From the NCBI RefSeq assembly GCF_003666015.1, contig NZ_QPLT01000006.1, forward strand, positions 124,001-188,000: 64,000 bases of DNA. Reading direction: 5' to 3'. Under the pieces are notes generated by a model, which had not been told where the DNA came from, did not search any database, and saw only the letters and a program-made list of their open reading frames with translations. Positions 46,653-55,932 of the stretch are shown here, one piece after another (position 1 is the stretch's first letter; the number at the start of each line of letters is the position of its first letter). The position numbers and the translations under genes were made by a program. The DNA is from Halorubrum sp. Atlit-26R (GTDB taxonomy: Archaea > Halobacteriota > Halobacteria > Halobacteriales > Haloferacaceae).

Positions 46653-47646
46653 GCTCGTGTTGCTCGTCGACGCGTATCTTGTCGACGCGCTCCCCGAGAT
46701 CTGGTTCGGTGCCGTCATGTTTGCGCTGGCGATGTACGTAGTCCTCGACGGGTTCGACTTCGGAATCGGAATGCTGTACGCGACTCGCGACGACGAACGC
46801 GAGAAGGAGACACTCTTGACGGCGTTCGGTCCGGTTTGGGACGCAAACGAGGTGTGGGTCGTCGCCTTCGGAACGATGCTGCTAGCGGCGTTCCCGCGAG
46901 TGTACTCGCGGGTCCTGGCCGATCACTACCTGCTCGCGCTCGGGTTCGTGCTCGCGCTGCTGTTCCGCGGGCTCGGCCCGGAAATGCGCGAACAGCGCGA
47001 CGACGAGCGCTGGAAGCGGTACTGGGATTACTCCTTTATCGGAGGGAGCTTTCTCGCGCCGCTGCTGTTCGGGACTCTCGCCGGTCGGTGGATCTTCGAC
47101 GCGCCGACACTGTCGCTGCCGGCGCTGCTGACTGGTGTCGGCCTCGTAACTGTCTCGGTCGCCACCGGCGCGGCCTTTCTGACAGCTAAGACCAGGCCAC
47201 GGTTAGCGTCAGACCTGCGCACGTACGGAATCGTCGCGACGCTGGTGTACTTGATCGGAGTTGTCGCTCTGCTGACGACGGTTGTCGTAACTGATGCCGG
47301 AGGTGCCGCCGAAACCGTTCTTTCGCTTCCCGTAGGTGCGATTGTCGTCTTGTCGGTCGTTGCGGGAGGAGGGGGAAGTGTTCTCGCTCTGCGCGGCAAG
47401 TACCGTGCTTGGCTGGTGAGCGCACTCGGGCTTCCTGCGCTACTGAGTCTGCTGGTCGCGCTCCTGCTGTATCCGACGATCTATCCGCCGACCGGCTTGA
47501 CGGTTCGAGAAGCGATCGTCTCACCGTTAGCGCTGAATCTCGTGACGATTCTCGGATTTCCGGCGCTTCTCCTCGTACTGTGGTACTTCAAATTCCTCTA
47601 TGGCGTGTTTAGCGGTCCGATCGAGGGAGAGGGATACGAAAGTTGA
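46645..47646 (+). CDS. cydB: Cytochrome bd-type quinol oxidase subunit II
   Basis: 333 residues, about eight to nine helices. Typical N-terminus: WFGAVMFALAMYVVLDGFDF with the conserved DGFDFG; then DANEVWVVAFGTMLLAAFP. Partners CydA in the terminal oxidase that reduces oxygen with quinol electrons. Eight-nt overlap with cydA ensures equal synthesis. Ends convergent with rio2. Confidence 0.93.
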   Translation: MTELVLLVDAYLVDALPEIWFGAVMFALAMYVVLDGFDFGIGMLYATRDDEREKETLLTAFGPVWDANEVWVVAFGTMLLAAFPRVYSRVLADHYLLALGFVLALLFRGLGPEMREQRDDERWKRYWDYSFIGGSFLAPLLFGTLAGRWIFDAPTLSLPALLTGVGLVTVSVATGAAFLTAKTRPRLASDLRTYGIVATLVYLIGVVALLTTVVVTDAGGAAETVLSLPVGAIVVLSVVAGGGGSVLALRGKYRAWLVSALGLPALLSLLVALLLYPTIYPPTGLTVREAIVSPLALNLVTILGFPALLLVLWYFKFLYGVFSGPIEGEGYES

Positions 47647-47684
47647 CCACCGGCGAAGTCAGATTTCGTATCGCGCTATGAGAT

Positions 47685-48599
47685 TTATTCGGCGCCGAAC
47701 CCCCGAACGCTCTCGAACGAGCCGTCGGCGATAGCGGCGGCGACTCCGTCGGTATCGGCGTCTCGGGGCACCTCGTGGGGGTATTTCCGAGCGAAGTACC
47801 GCAAGAGGTTCTCGACGTCGCGTTCGAGGAACTCCCGGGCGTTCTCGTGGTCGACGGACACCGCCTGCGGCCAGTCGAAGATCGTGATCCCGCTCTCGGC
47901 GACCGCGACGTTATGCTCGGAGGCGTCGGCGTGGATCCAGCCGAGGTCGTGGGCGGTCGCCAGCTCGCGGAGAATCAGATCGAGGACGCCGACCGCCTGC
48001 TCGGGGTCGAGTTTCGCGCGCGAGAGCTCGACGCCCGCGAACTTCTCCATCACGATGGCGTGCCGGTTGTGATCGACCGGTCGCGGGACGCTCACGTCGG
48101 GGTACAGCTCCTCCATCGCCTCGTACTCGCGTTCGGCCGCCTTGCGCGCGGTGTAGAGCCACGAGACGTGGTCCCGGTCGGCGGTGTACTCGCGCTCGCG
48201 GTTCACCTCGCGGAAGTTGGTGTACCCCTCGCGGTGGTACTTTAAGGCGAGCGGCCGGAACGACTGCGCCTCGTACACGTCGCCCTCCTTGCCGAGCCCC
48301 AGGGGGGACCCCACGCCGTCGATGGTCTCGCGCTCGGCGAACGTCCGGAGCGCCAAGGCGTCGTACCCCTCGAAGGTGAGCTGATACCCCTCGTACTGGA
48401 TCGTCTTCCGCTCGATCAGCTCGCGGTCGAGACACCGGTCGATCCGGTAGTCGACCTCCTCGCGCGTGAGGTCGGCGTACTCCGGGAGCTTGTCGCGGCG
48501 GACCCACTCCGAGAAGCGCATCCCCTGCTCGACGCCCGAGAGGAGGTAGAAGTCCTCGGGGTCGAGCTCCGCCATGTCGCCGGCGACGTTTCGCACCAT
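47685..48599 (-). CDS. rio2: RIO2 serine/threonine kinase
   Basis: 304 residues. N-terminal winged helix (about 1-95), then the RIO kinase domain: GLGKEGDVYEAQS as P-loop, VMEKFAGVEL hinge, GWIHADASEHNVAV catalytic loop near 221 and TIFDWPQAVSVDHE as the metal-binding loop. Archaeal RIO2 acts in small-subunit ribosome maturation. The start at 48599 gives MVRNVAGDMAELDPEDFYLL, a conserved N-terminus; further in-frame codons upstream are unlike the family. Confidence 0.92.
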   Translation of the reverse strand: MVRNVAGDMAELDPEDFYLLSGVEQGMRFSEWVRRDKLPEYADLTREEVDYRIDRCLDRELIERKTIQYEGYQLTFEGYDALALRTFAERETIDGVGSPLGLGKEGDVYEAQSFRPLALKYHREGYTNFREVNREREYTADRDHVSWLYTARKAAEREYEAMEELYPDVSVPRPVDHNRHAIVMEKFAGVELSRAKLDPEQAVGVLDLILRELATAHDLGWIHADASEHNVAVAESGITIFDWPQAVSVDHENAREFLERDVENLLRYFARKYPHEVPRDADTDGVAAAIADGSFESVRGFGAE

Positions 48600-48744
48600 A
48601 CGCGCCCCTACTCCGGCGATTCCTAAAAGGGACGCGCGTTCGGCGGGAGCGGGCGATATAGCGTATAGCGCGATAGCAAATCTGTTTCGTGCCGGTCGGA
48701 CACCGAGCGCAACCGCTTTCGGCCCGCCGCTCCGAGACGGGGGC

Positions 48745-49596
48745 ATGACCGCGCCCGCCGTCGACTGGCGGCTGATCCGGGAAGAGGAGCGACCGGGACC
48801 GATACAGATGGCGCTCGACGAGGTCGCGGCCGAGACCGCCGCGGCCGGGGGGCCGGCGACCGTCCGGACCTACCGCTGGGAGCCGAGCTGCCTCACCCTC
48901 GGCCGCCACCAGGATCCGGAGACGGTCGACTGGGAGTTCTGCGAGCGCGAGGGGATCGACGTCACGCGGCGGCAGACGGGCGGCGGCGGGATCTACCACG
49001 ACGGGCGCGGGGACGTCGCGTACTCGATCGCGGTGCCCGCGGAGACGGTGCCGGGCGAACTCCTCGACTGCTACCACCTGCTCTGCGAGCCCGTCCTCGA
49101 CGCGTTCGACCGACTCGGGGTCGACGCCGACTACGTCGACGAGCCGATGTCGGAGCTGTACCGCCCGGCCTGCTACCTCCGCGAGCTTCACCCGGCGCAC
49201 GACGTGGTGGCCCGGGGTCCCGAGAGCGATCGACACCGCAAGATCGCCGGCAACGCGCAGTACCGCAAGCGGGAGGCGGTGATCCAACACGGGTCGCTGA
49301 CGTTCGCGGTCGACGCGGCGCGCCACCTCGGTGTCTTCGCCGACCCGCCGGTGACGCCCGAGGGGTTCCGCGACCGCGTCGTCGGGATGGACGAGCTGGT
49401 CGACGTCGACCGCGCGGACGCGGTGGCCGCCGTCGAGGCTGCGCTCTCCGACTGGGCGGGAGCGGCGCCCGAGGCGACCGTGGACCTCGACGGGTCGTGG
49501 ACGGACGCGGAGTTGGAGCGGGCCGAGGAGCTCGTCGCGGAGAAGTATCGGGACGAGGAGTGGATCCGGACGCGACCCGGGAGCGGCGGGAAGTAG
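48745..49596 (+). CDS. lplA: Lipoate--protein ligase family protein
   Basis: 283 residues of the biotin/lipoate ligase A/B fold. TLGRHQDPETVDW, VTRRQTGGGGIYHDGRGD (the ligand-binding RRxxGGG motif near 75) and HRKIAGNAQYRKREAVIQHG with the reactive Lys near 163 are all present. It likely attaches lipoate to 2-oxoacid dehydrogenase E2 or glycine cleavage H protein. The C-terminal accessory domain is present but short. Diverges from rio2. Confidence 0.85.
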   Translation: MTAPAVDWRLIREEERPGPIQMALDEVAAETAAAGGPATVRTYRWEPSCLTLGRHQDPETVDWEFCEREGIDVTRRQTGGGGIYHDGRGDVAYSIAVPAETVPGELLDCYHLLCEPVLDAFDRLGVDADYVDEPMSELYRPACYLRELHPAHDVVARGPESDRHRKIAGNAQYRKREAVIQHGSLTFAVDAARHLGVFADPPVTPEGFRDRVVGMDELVDVDRADAVAAVEAALSDWAGAAPEATVDLDGSWTDAELERAEELVAEKYRDEEWIRTRPGSGGK

Positions 49597-49668
49597 CGGC
49601 TTCGAGGGTCGAAGCCGGGGTCCGCCCGGTTCCGAAGGGGCTTTTTCGACCGCCCCCCAGTGTTCGGT

Positions 49669-50505
49669 ATGAGTCTCAAGGTCGGCGCGCACGTCTCCAT
49701 CGCCGGCGGCGTGGACAACGCCGTGGGAAATCAGGTCGAGGTCGGCGGCAACTGCGGACAGATATTCACCCACTCGCCGCAGGTGTGGCAGGACCCGGAC
49801 ATCGGCGACGAGGAGGCCGAACGCTTCCGCGAGGGCACCGAACGCGACATGGAGGGGCCGTGGGTGATCCACACCTCTTACCTCGTGAACCTCTGTACGC
49901 CGAAGGAGGGGCTCCGCGAGAAGTCGCTCGACTCGATGCAAAAGGAGGTCGACGCGGCCGACAAGCTGGGAATCCCGTACGTCAACGTCCACCTCGGCGC
50001 GCACACGGGCGCCGGCGTCGAGGGCGGCCTCGACAACGCCGCGTCGGTGATCGACGACCTCGACGTGCCCGACGGCGTGACGATCCTGATCGAGAGCGAC
50101 GCGGGCGCGGGGACGAAGCTCGGCGGCGAGTTCGAGCACCTCGCGGGGATCATCGACCGGACGGAGACGGACATCGACGTCTGCGTCGACACCGCGCACG
50201 CGTTCGCCGCGGGCTACGATCTCTCGACGCCCGCGGCGGTCGACCAGACGATCGGGGAGTTCGACGACGTGGTCGGGTTGGAGCACTTGGAGTACGTCCA
50301 CCTCAACGACTCGAAACACGAGTGCGGCACCAACAAGGACGAGCACGCCCACATCGGCGAGGGACACATCGGCGAGGCGGGGATGGAGCGGTTCCTCAAC
50401 CACCCCGACCTCGTCGACGTGCCGCTCGCCCTAGAGACGCCGACCGAGGACGGGAAGAGCTTCGCGTGGAACATCGAGCGCGTGCGCGAGCTCCGTCGCG
50501 ACTGA
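49669..50505 (+). CDS. nfo: Endonuclease IV (Nfo family)
   Basis: 278-residue AP endonuclease, TIM barrel with three zinc ions. Metal-binding segments: [15 protein letters not shown] near the start, [43 protein letters not shown] and [12 protein letters not shown] start at ATG 49669 gives [14 protein letters not shown]; a GTG three codons upstream is less likely. The gene follows a short spacer after lplA, with a CTTTTTCGAC promoter-like box. Confidence 0.93.
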   Translation: MSLKVGAHVSIAGGVDNAVGNQVEVGGNCGQIFTHSPQVWQDPDIGDEEAERFREGTERDMEGPWVIHTSYLVNLCTPKEGLREKSLDSMQKEVDAADKLGIPYVNVHLGAHTGAGVEGGLDNAASVIDDLDVPDGVTILIESDAGAGTKLGGEFEHLAGIIDRTETDIDVCVDTAHAFAAGYDLSTPAAVDQTIGEFDDVVGLEHLEYVHLNDSKHECGTNKDEHAHIGEGHIGEAGMERFLNHPDLVDVPLALETPTEDGKSFAWNIERVRELRRD

Positions 50506-50597
50506 GAGACCGACGCCCTGAGGGCGCCGCGGTCCGGATCCGACGGCAGTCGTCCGTCCGACGCGGATTTAAGTAACCTCGCGATCGATCCACGGAC

Positions 50598-51059
50598 ATG
50601 CCCACCACGAAGGCGTTGCTGTTCGGACGCCGCCGCGATCGGGCGGTCGGGCTGGTGGTCGGGTTCGCCGGCGTCGTGACGCTCGCGCTCGTCGCCGCGT
50701 TCCTCGGCGAGTCCGCGGACGTCGCGACGGCGACGGCGCTGACCGACCGGCTCCTGCCGCTCTTAGTGTTCTACGCGCCCGGGCCCCTCGCGGCCGCCGG
50801 CGCGTACGCGCGCTGCGGCGGGCCGGCGTGTATAGCCGTCGGCGTCGTTCCGGCGCTCGTCCTCGGCGGGTTCGTCCTCCTCGGGACGCTCGTCGGCGTC
50901 CCCGGCGTCAACGGCGGGAACCCGGCGATCGGCGACGTGACGGTGAGCTTCGCCGCGATCGGGGTGACCAGCGCGTTCGTCGGCTACTGCGCCGGCGTGA
51001 CCGCCGTCCTCGCCGCCGACGTGCTGGGATTCGAGGGCAGCGACGGCGACGAGGAGTGA
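50598..51059 (+). CDS. Hypothetical four-helix membrane protein
   Basis: 153 residues: KALLFGRRRDRAVGLVVGFA with a basic N-terminus, then four hydrophobic helices separated by short loops and an acidic C-terminal tail. No motif recognised. A GATTTAAGTAACC promoter-like box lies about 30 nt upstream. The polar loop GVPGVNGGNPAIGDV is Gly/Asn-rich. Confidence 0.7.
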   Translation: MPTTKALLFGRRRDRAVGLVVGFAGVVTLALVAAFLGESADVATATALTDRLLPLLVFYAPGPLAAAGAYARCGGPACIAVGVVPALVLGGFVLLGTLVGVPGVNGGNPAIGDVTVSFAAIGVTSAFVGYCAGVTAVLAADVLGFEGSDGDEE

Positions 51060-51129
51060 GAGGCCCGACACGGAATCGAGCCGCGACCGATCTCCGGACG
51101 TTTATTTCCGCCCGCCGCGAAGCGGGCCC

Positions 51130-51939
51130 GTGCGACGCTTCTCCGCCGAGTACCTCGAACACACCCGCCGCGGGATGTGGGATGACGGCCGCGACGCGCT
51201 CGCGGACCTGGAGCTGTCGAGCCGCGAGCGCGTCCTCGACGTCGGCTGCGGCACCGGGGAGCTGACCCGCGTGCTGGCCGCGGAGGCCGAGGGCGCGTCC
51301 GTGTACGGCGTCGACGCGGACCGCGACCTGTTGGCGGTCGCCCGCGACGCGAGCGACGACCGGACCGAGTTCCTCGCGGGCGACGCGACCCGGCTGCCGG
51401 TGAGCGACGACGCGGTCGACCTCGCGGTCTGTCAGGCGCTGTTGATCAACCTCCCGGACCCGACCGCGGCGGTCCGAGAGCTCGCCCGCGTCTCGAACGA
51501 CCTCGTCGCCGCGGTCGAGCCGGACAACGCCGACGTGCGGGTGGCCTCGACGGTCGACGCCGAGGAGCGCTTGGAGCGCGAAGCGCGCGAGGCGTACGTC
51601 GCGGGGGTCGACACCGACGTGGCGCTCGGCGACCGGGTGCGCGAGGCGTTCGACGCGGCCGGGGTGGTCGACGTGCGCACCCGGCGCTACGTCCACGAGA
51701 AGCGGACCGAGCCGCCGTACGCGGAGGCCGCGCTGCGGTCGGCGGCGCGGAAGGCCTCCGGGGCGGGATTAGCCGACCACCGCGACGAGCTGGTGGCCGC
51801 GACCTCCGAGCGCGCTTACGACGACCTGCGCGGGCGCTGGCGCGAGATGGGCCGGGAGGTCGCGGCGGCGATCGACGCCGGCGAGTACGAGCGCGTCGAG
51901 TACGTCCCCTTCGACGTGACCGTCGGACGAGTGAACTGA
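51130..51939 (+). CDS. Class I SAM-dependent methyltransferase
   Basis: 269 residues from a GTG start. Motif I is RVLDVGCGTGELTRVLAAEA near 37, motif II is VYGVDADRDLLAVARDASDD and LAGDATRLPVSDDAVDLAVC is motif III. The C-terminal 90 residues are helical and acidic. The type is UbiE-like; the substrate is unknown. TTTATTTCC about 25 nt before the GTG is a probable TATA element. Confidence 0.88.
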   Translation: MRRFSAEYLEHTRRGMWDDGRDALADLELSSRERVLDVGCGTGELTRVLAAEAEGASVYGVDADRDLLAVARDASDDRTEFLAGDATRLPVSDDAVDLAVCQALLINLPDPTAAVRELARVSNDLVAAVEPDNADVRVASTVDAEERLEREAREAYVAGVDTDVALGDRVREAFDAAGVVDVRTRRYVHEKRTEPPYAEAALRSAARKASGAGLADHRDELVAATSERAYDDLRGRWREMGREVAAAIDAGEYERVEYVPFDVTVGRVN

Positions 51940-51970
51940 GAGAGGAAACGTGAACCGGTGCGGTCAGGCG

Positions 51971-52059
51971 TTCATTTATAAGTTAGAGGGACGGGCACCG
52001 AGTGTGGTTTATAAATGGTTGCTGGCAGATCGGCGGCCAACACCTCCAAAGCCCCAGCC
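51971..52059 (-). repeat. Degenerate tail of copy D
   Basis: CCAAAGCCCCAGCC at 52046-52059 is the unit mark; the next 57-bp mark is not recognisable. A GTTTATAAATGG box (about 52007-52018) and a second CATTTATAAG (51973-51982) remain, so only about one unit is intact. Confidence 0.6.
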
Positions 52060-52283
52060 GCGAGGACTCGCGCGGCTTGTTGCGCGCCTCGCTCAGTCGC
52101 TTCGCTCCTTCGCTGCGGTGCTTACTGCGCCGTGCTTCGCCCTCGCGGCTGCCCCTTTGAGTCCCGCCCCGCACAGCCCCGCACCTCACGCCTCCCCAGC
52201 CTCGTCGCTGGCGGCTGACGCCGCCAGCGACTCCCTCGCGCGTGCTGCTCGGCCGCGAAGCGGCCTCGCAGGCACGCGCCACC
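52043..52283 (-). ncRNA. Multi-copy structured RNA element, copy D
   Basis: Minus-strand copy. P1: CTGC/GCAG, tandem GA/GA, GGCCGC/GCGGCC. P2 is a perfect 12-bp helix GTCGCTGGCGGC/GCCGCCAGCGAC with a 4-nt loop. The P3 base CAGCCGCGAGG pairs with CCTCGCGGCTG; its inner part differs from other copies and has internal mismatches. The head has a TTTATAAGTAG box. It lies between a methyltransferase and a convergent gene. Confidence 0.78.
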
Positions 52284-52325
52284 GCACCGGCTTCTACTTA
52301 TAAATAGCGTCACGGCGCGTCCGAA

Positions 52326-52970
52326 TCAAACCATGTCGCCGCGGACCGAGGCCCCCTCCTGCTCGGCGCGCTGTTGTTTGAGCACGTCCGCGGCCGCGTT
52401 CGCGGCGTCCTCGTCGGCGCCGAGCATCCCGAGCGCGGCGGGCAGCGTCGGCATCGCCAGCGAGGCCTCGCGGAGGCGATCGAAGGCCTCGTCGTCGCGC
52501 TCGCCGTCGACCCACAGGCAGACGCCGCGGGGGTCGAGCACCTCCTCGTAGGCGTCGCGGGCGAGCGCCCCCTTCAGGCGCTGGCGAACGTTATCCTCGA
52601 AGCCCGCGTTACACACTTCGAGGTGGATCGGCTCGTCGTCGGCGACGAGCTCGGCCGCGAGACACTTCTCGGGCGCCGCGTACCCGTTGTCGCTCGTCCG
52701 CACGCGCTCCGGATGCGCCTCGGCCCACTCGGCGTCGACCGTCGTGCCGACGCCTTTCACGCCGTACTCGGCCTCGAACGCGGCGGCCGCGTCGGCGTCG
52801 CCGCCCATGATCACGTCCTTCGTGAGGTAGACGTCGAGCCGGTCGACCGGGTCGAGCCCGAGCGCGACGTCGCCGAACGCCCACACCTCGCGGACGGGCA
52901 CCGGCATCGGCTCGCTCTCGACGCGGTCGACGAGCGACTCAAGGCGGTCGACGGCCCGTTCGCGTTCCAT
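52326..52970 (-). CDS. Conserved haloarchaeal protein (DUF7095-like)
   Basis: 214 residues, soluble. Segments WAFGDVALGLDPVDRLDVYL, YGVKGVGTTVDAEWAEAHPE and EVLDPRGVCLWVDGERDDEA suggest a conserved haloarchaeal family, I believe DUF7095, with unknown function. The C-terminal 40 residues form a helix. Neighbours are the Mut7-C/PolX genes, transcribed in the same direction 49 bp away. Confidence 0.72.
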   Translation of the reverse strand: MERERAVDRLESLVDRVESEPMPVPVREVWAFGDVALGLDPVDRLDVYLTKDVIMGGDADAAAAFEAEYGVKGVGTTVDAEWAEAHPERVRTSDNGYAAPEKCLAAELVADDEPIHLEVCNAGFEDNVRQRLKGALARDAYEEVLDPRGVCLWVDGERDDEAFDRLREASLAMPTLPAALGMLGADEDAANAAADVLKQQRAEQEGASVRGDMV

Positions 52971-53019
52971 TGCCAGCGGGTACGCGGCGAGCGGGCAAAC
53001 CCGTTACGCTCGGCCCGAC

Positions 53020-53562
53020 TCACACGCGCTCCAGCCGGGCCGCCACGTCGTCCCAGTGCCCGCCCTTCCAGAACCACTGGCCGCACTCGGTACAGCGCCA
53101 CCCGGGCCGGTCGGTCCCCACGTCGTCCGGGACGTAGTCGGGGCGGGCGAGCGAGGCGTCGCCGCGTCCGGAGCCGACGCGCTCGACCGGTCCGTTACAG
53201 TTCCCGCACCGCGTCGGCTCGTCGGCGAGCGCGACCGGGAACCCCGCCGCGTCGAGCTCGCGGAGCTGGTCGATCACGTCGCGCTCGGCGAGGAGGACGG
53301 CGTCGGGGGTCCCGTCGGCCGCGTCGGCGCGCGCCGCCAGCTCGCGGTCGCGGGTGAGCAGGGTCCGACCCTCGTCGGCCGCGGCCGCGAGGAGGCGGTC
53401 GTCGGCCTCGGCGTCCCGGTCGAGGGCGTACGCCGCGTCGTAGCCGCACAGTCGGAGGTAGGTGGCCAGCTTCCCGCACATGACGTCGAGGAGGACGGGC
53501 GGCTTTTCCTCGGTAGCGGACGGCGAGCCGTCGGGCGCGTCGCCGCCGTCGCCGTTCGTCAT
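53020..53562 (-). CDS. Mut7-C RNase-domain protein with zinc ribbon
   Basis: 180 residues. The N-terminal PIN-like Mut7-C part: VLLDVMCGKLATYLRLCGYD and RTLLTRDRELAARADA with the conserved acidic residues. The C-terminal zinc ribbon: CGNCNG and RCTECGQWFWKGGHWD. Predicted RNase or toxin-like RNA processing. The start overlaps the polX stop by 4 nt, so co-translation is likely. Confidence 0.88.
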   Translation of the reverse strand: MTNGDGGDAPDGSPSATEEKPPVLLDVMCGKLATYLRLCGYDAAYALDRDAEADDRLLAAAADEGRTLLTRDRELAARADAADGTPDAVLLAERDVIDQLRELDAAGFPVALADEPTRCGNCNGPVERVGSGRGDASLARPDYVPDDVGTDRPGWRCTECGQWFWKGGHWDDVAARLERV

Positions 53563-55370
53563 TCGAGCAGGAACGAGCGGAGCCCGTTGAGCGAGCGCGC
53601 GTTGAGCACGTTCGACGTCTCGGCCCACCCTCGCCGCGCCGTGTGGACCCCGTACCGGGCGTTGTCGAGCTCGCGCGGGGCGTGCGCGTCGGTGTTGACC
53701 GCGATCGTCGCGCCCGCCTCGACCGCGGCCCGCACGAACTCGCCGTCGGCGTCGAGCCGGGCGGGGTTCGCGTTCACCTCGATCGCGGTCCCGTTCGCGG
53801 CGGCCGCCTCGGCGACCGCCTCGACGTCCGGGTCGAGCCCCGGCCGCTCGTTGATCAGGCGCCCGGTCGGGTGGCCGAGGACGTCGACGTGCGGGTGTTC
53901 GACCGCGCGGACCAGCCGCTCGGTGCCTTCCTCCCGGTTCTGCCCGAGCGCGGCGTGGGGCGACGCGACGACCAGATCGAGGGCCGCGAGCGTCTCGTCG
54001 TCGGTCGCGAGCCCCCCGTCGGCGTCGATGTTGGCCTCGGTCCCGTGGAGGATCGGGATCTCGACCTCGTCGGCCGCCTCGGCGACCGCCGCGGCCTGCG
54101 CCTCGATGTCGGACTCGTCGAGGCCGACCCCGCCGACCATTCCCGGCCCGGTCGCGTGGTCGGTGACGACGTGGTAGTCGTAGCCACGCTCCTCGGCCGC
54201 CCGCGCCATCTCGGCGATCGAGAAGGCGCCGTCGGACCAGTCGGTGTGGGTGTGGAGGTCGCCGCGGAGTTCGCCCTCGTCGACGAGGAGCGGGAGTCGC
54301 CCCTCGGCGGCCGCCTCGACCTCGCCGCGGTCCTCGCGCAGTTCGGGCGCGACCGGGTCCATGTCGAGCGCGCGGTACACCTCGTCCTCGCTCTCGCCCG
54401 CGACGCGCTCGCCGGCTCGCGTCGAGTCGGTCTCCTCGCCGTCTCCGCCGTCTCCGCCCTCAACGTCGCCCTCGTCGGCGTCTCCGGAGGGGTCCTCGTC
54501 GAGGTCGCTCACGTCGAAGAGCCCGTACTCGTTCAGCTTGAGCCCGCGGTCGATCGCCCGGTTGCGGACGGCGACGTTGTGCGCCCGCGACCCGGTGAAG
54601 TACTGCAGCGCGGCGCCGAACTCGTCGGGGTCGACGATACGGAGGTCGACGCGGGTGCCGTCCGCGCGCACGCTCGCCTTCCCGGTTCCGGCCTCGATCG
54701 TCGCGTCCGCGGCCTCCCAGTCGGTGAACGCCTCGACGATCGGCTCGCGCTCCTCGCTGGCGACGAGGAGGTCCACGTCCCCGATCGTCGCCTTCCAGCG
54801 CCGGATCGAGCCGCACACCTCGGCTGATTCGACGGGGTCGAGGTCGGCGAGGTACGCGAGCGCGTCGTCCGCGAGCGGCCGGGCGTCGCCGAGGCGGGTT
54901 CGCTGGCGGGACTCCCGGGCGAACGGAATGTTGTCGAGGACGTTCTCCTCCGTCTTGGCGCCGAACCCGGACACCTCCTGGATCTCGCCCGCCTCCGCGG
55001 CGGCCTCCAGCTCGTCGAGGTCGGTGACTCCGAGCGCGTCGTACAGCGACCCGACCGTCTTCGGGCCGACGCCCTCCACCGCGGTCAGCCCGGCCATGTC
55101 GACCGGGAGCTCCTCGCGCAGGTCGTTCAGCTCCTCGATCTCGCCGGTCTCGACGTACTCGACGATCTTCGCCGCGATCGCGTCGCCGACCCGGTCGATC
55201 TCGGCGACCGCGTCCTCGCCGTCGGCCGCGAGCCCCTCGATCGGCGCGGGGTGGTCGCGGACGTTCTCGGCCGCCCGTCGGTAGGCGGTCGGCTTGTACT
55301 CGACGCCCGTCGCCTCGAGGAGGTCGGCGAACTCCTCCAAGCGGGTCGCGACCTCGTCGTTCCGGCTCAT
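53559..55370 (-). CDS. polX: DNA polymerase X family protein with PHP domain
   Basis: 603 residues. HhH repeats VDMAGLTAVEGVGPKTVGSL and IQEVSGFGAKTEENVLDN, then the nucleotidyltransferase GSIRRWKATIGDVDLLVASE, where GDVD gives metal ligands. The C-terminal PHP domain: LHTHTDWSDG, YHVVTDHATG, ASPHAALGQ, INTDAHAP-like VNTDAHAPRELDN. Gap-filling repair polymerase with intrinsic 3' exonuclease or phosphatase. An acidic Gly/Asp linker (about 285-320) is unusually long. Confidence 0.93.
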   Translation of the reverse strand: MSRNDEVATRLEEFADLLEATGVEYKPTAYRRAAENVRDHPAPIEGLAADGEDAVAEIDRVGDAIAAKIVEYVETGEIEELNDLREELPVDMAGLTAVEGVGPKTVGSLYDALGVTDLDELEAAAEAGEIQEVSGFGAKTEENVLDNIPFARESRQRTRLGDARPLADDALAYLADLDPVESAEVCGSIRRWKATIGDVDLLVASEEREPIVEAFTDWEAADATIEAGTGKASVRADGTRVDLRIVDPDEFGAALQYFTGSRAHNVAVRNRAIDRGLKLNEYGLFDVSDLDEDPSGDADEGDVEGGDGGDGEETDSTRAGERVAGESEDEVYRALDMDPVAPELREDRGEVEAAAEGRLPLLVDEGELRGDLHTHTDWSDGAFSIAEMARAAEERGYDYHVVTDHATGPGMVGGVGLDESDIEAQAAAVAEAADEVEIPILHGTEANIDADGGLATDDETLAALDLVVASPHAALGQNREEGTERLVRAVEHPHVDVLGHPTGRLINERPGLDPDVEAVAEAAAANGTAIEVNANPARLDADGEFVRAAVEAGATIAVNTDAHAPRELDNARYGVHTARRGWAETSNVLNARSLNGLRSFLLE

Positions 55371-55478
55371 GCCGCGACCGTTCGACGGCGCGGCACTTAT
55401 ACCGCCGGCCGAACGCCCGACGGCCGGCCCGCGGCGGCCCGCCGGTCGCTTATGTTGTCGGCGGCCGAACCCCGTTCC

Positions 55479-55901
55479 ATGTCGACCGACGACCGCGACG
55501 ACCGCGATCCCGGCGACCGAAACGTGTTCGGCGGCGAACTGGTCCCGTGCGGCGACGATCCCGTCACGGGTTACCTCCGCGACGGCTACTGCCGCGACGT
55601 CGACGGCGACGTCGGCGAGCACACGCTCTGTGCGGTCGTGACGGCCGAGTTCCTTCGGTACAGCCGCGACCGCGGCAACGACCTGATCACGCCGCGCCCC
55701 GAGTTCGACTTCCCCGGGCTGGAGCCGGGCGACCGCTGGTGTCTCTGCGTCGGCCGGTGGACGGAAGCGGCCGAGGCGGGCGTCGCCCCGCCGGTCGTCC
55801 TCGAGGCGACGAACGAGTCCGTGCTGCGGGCGGTCGACGCCGACCGGCTCCGCGAGCACGAGTTCGACCCGGAGGCGTTCGAGCCCGAGAGCCTCGACTG
55901 A
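55479..55901 (+). CDS. DUF2237 family protein
   Basis: 140 residues. It shows the DUF2237 signature: NVFGGELVPCGDDPVTGYLR, DGYCRDVDGDVGEHTLCAVV, RGNDLITPRPEFDFPGLEPG and DRWCLCVGRW. Function unknown; Cys-rich and possibly metal-binding. A GTCGCTTATGTT box lies about 27 nt upstream. It diverges from polX. Confidence 0.9.
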   Translation: MSTDDRDDRDPGDRNVFGGELVPCGDDPVTGYLRDGYCRDVDGDVGEHTLCAVVTAEFLRYSRDRGNDLITPRPEFDFPGLEPGDRWCLCVGRWTEAAEAGVAPPVVLEATNESVLRAVDADRLREHEFDPEAFEPESLD

Positions 55902-55932
55902 GCGCGGGCGCCGCGGGAGGACCGGCGACCAG

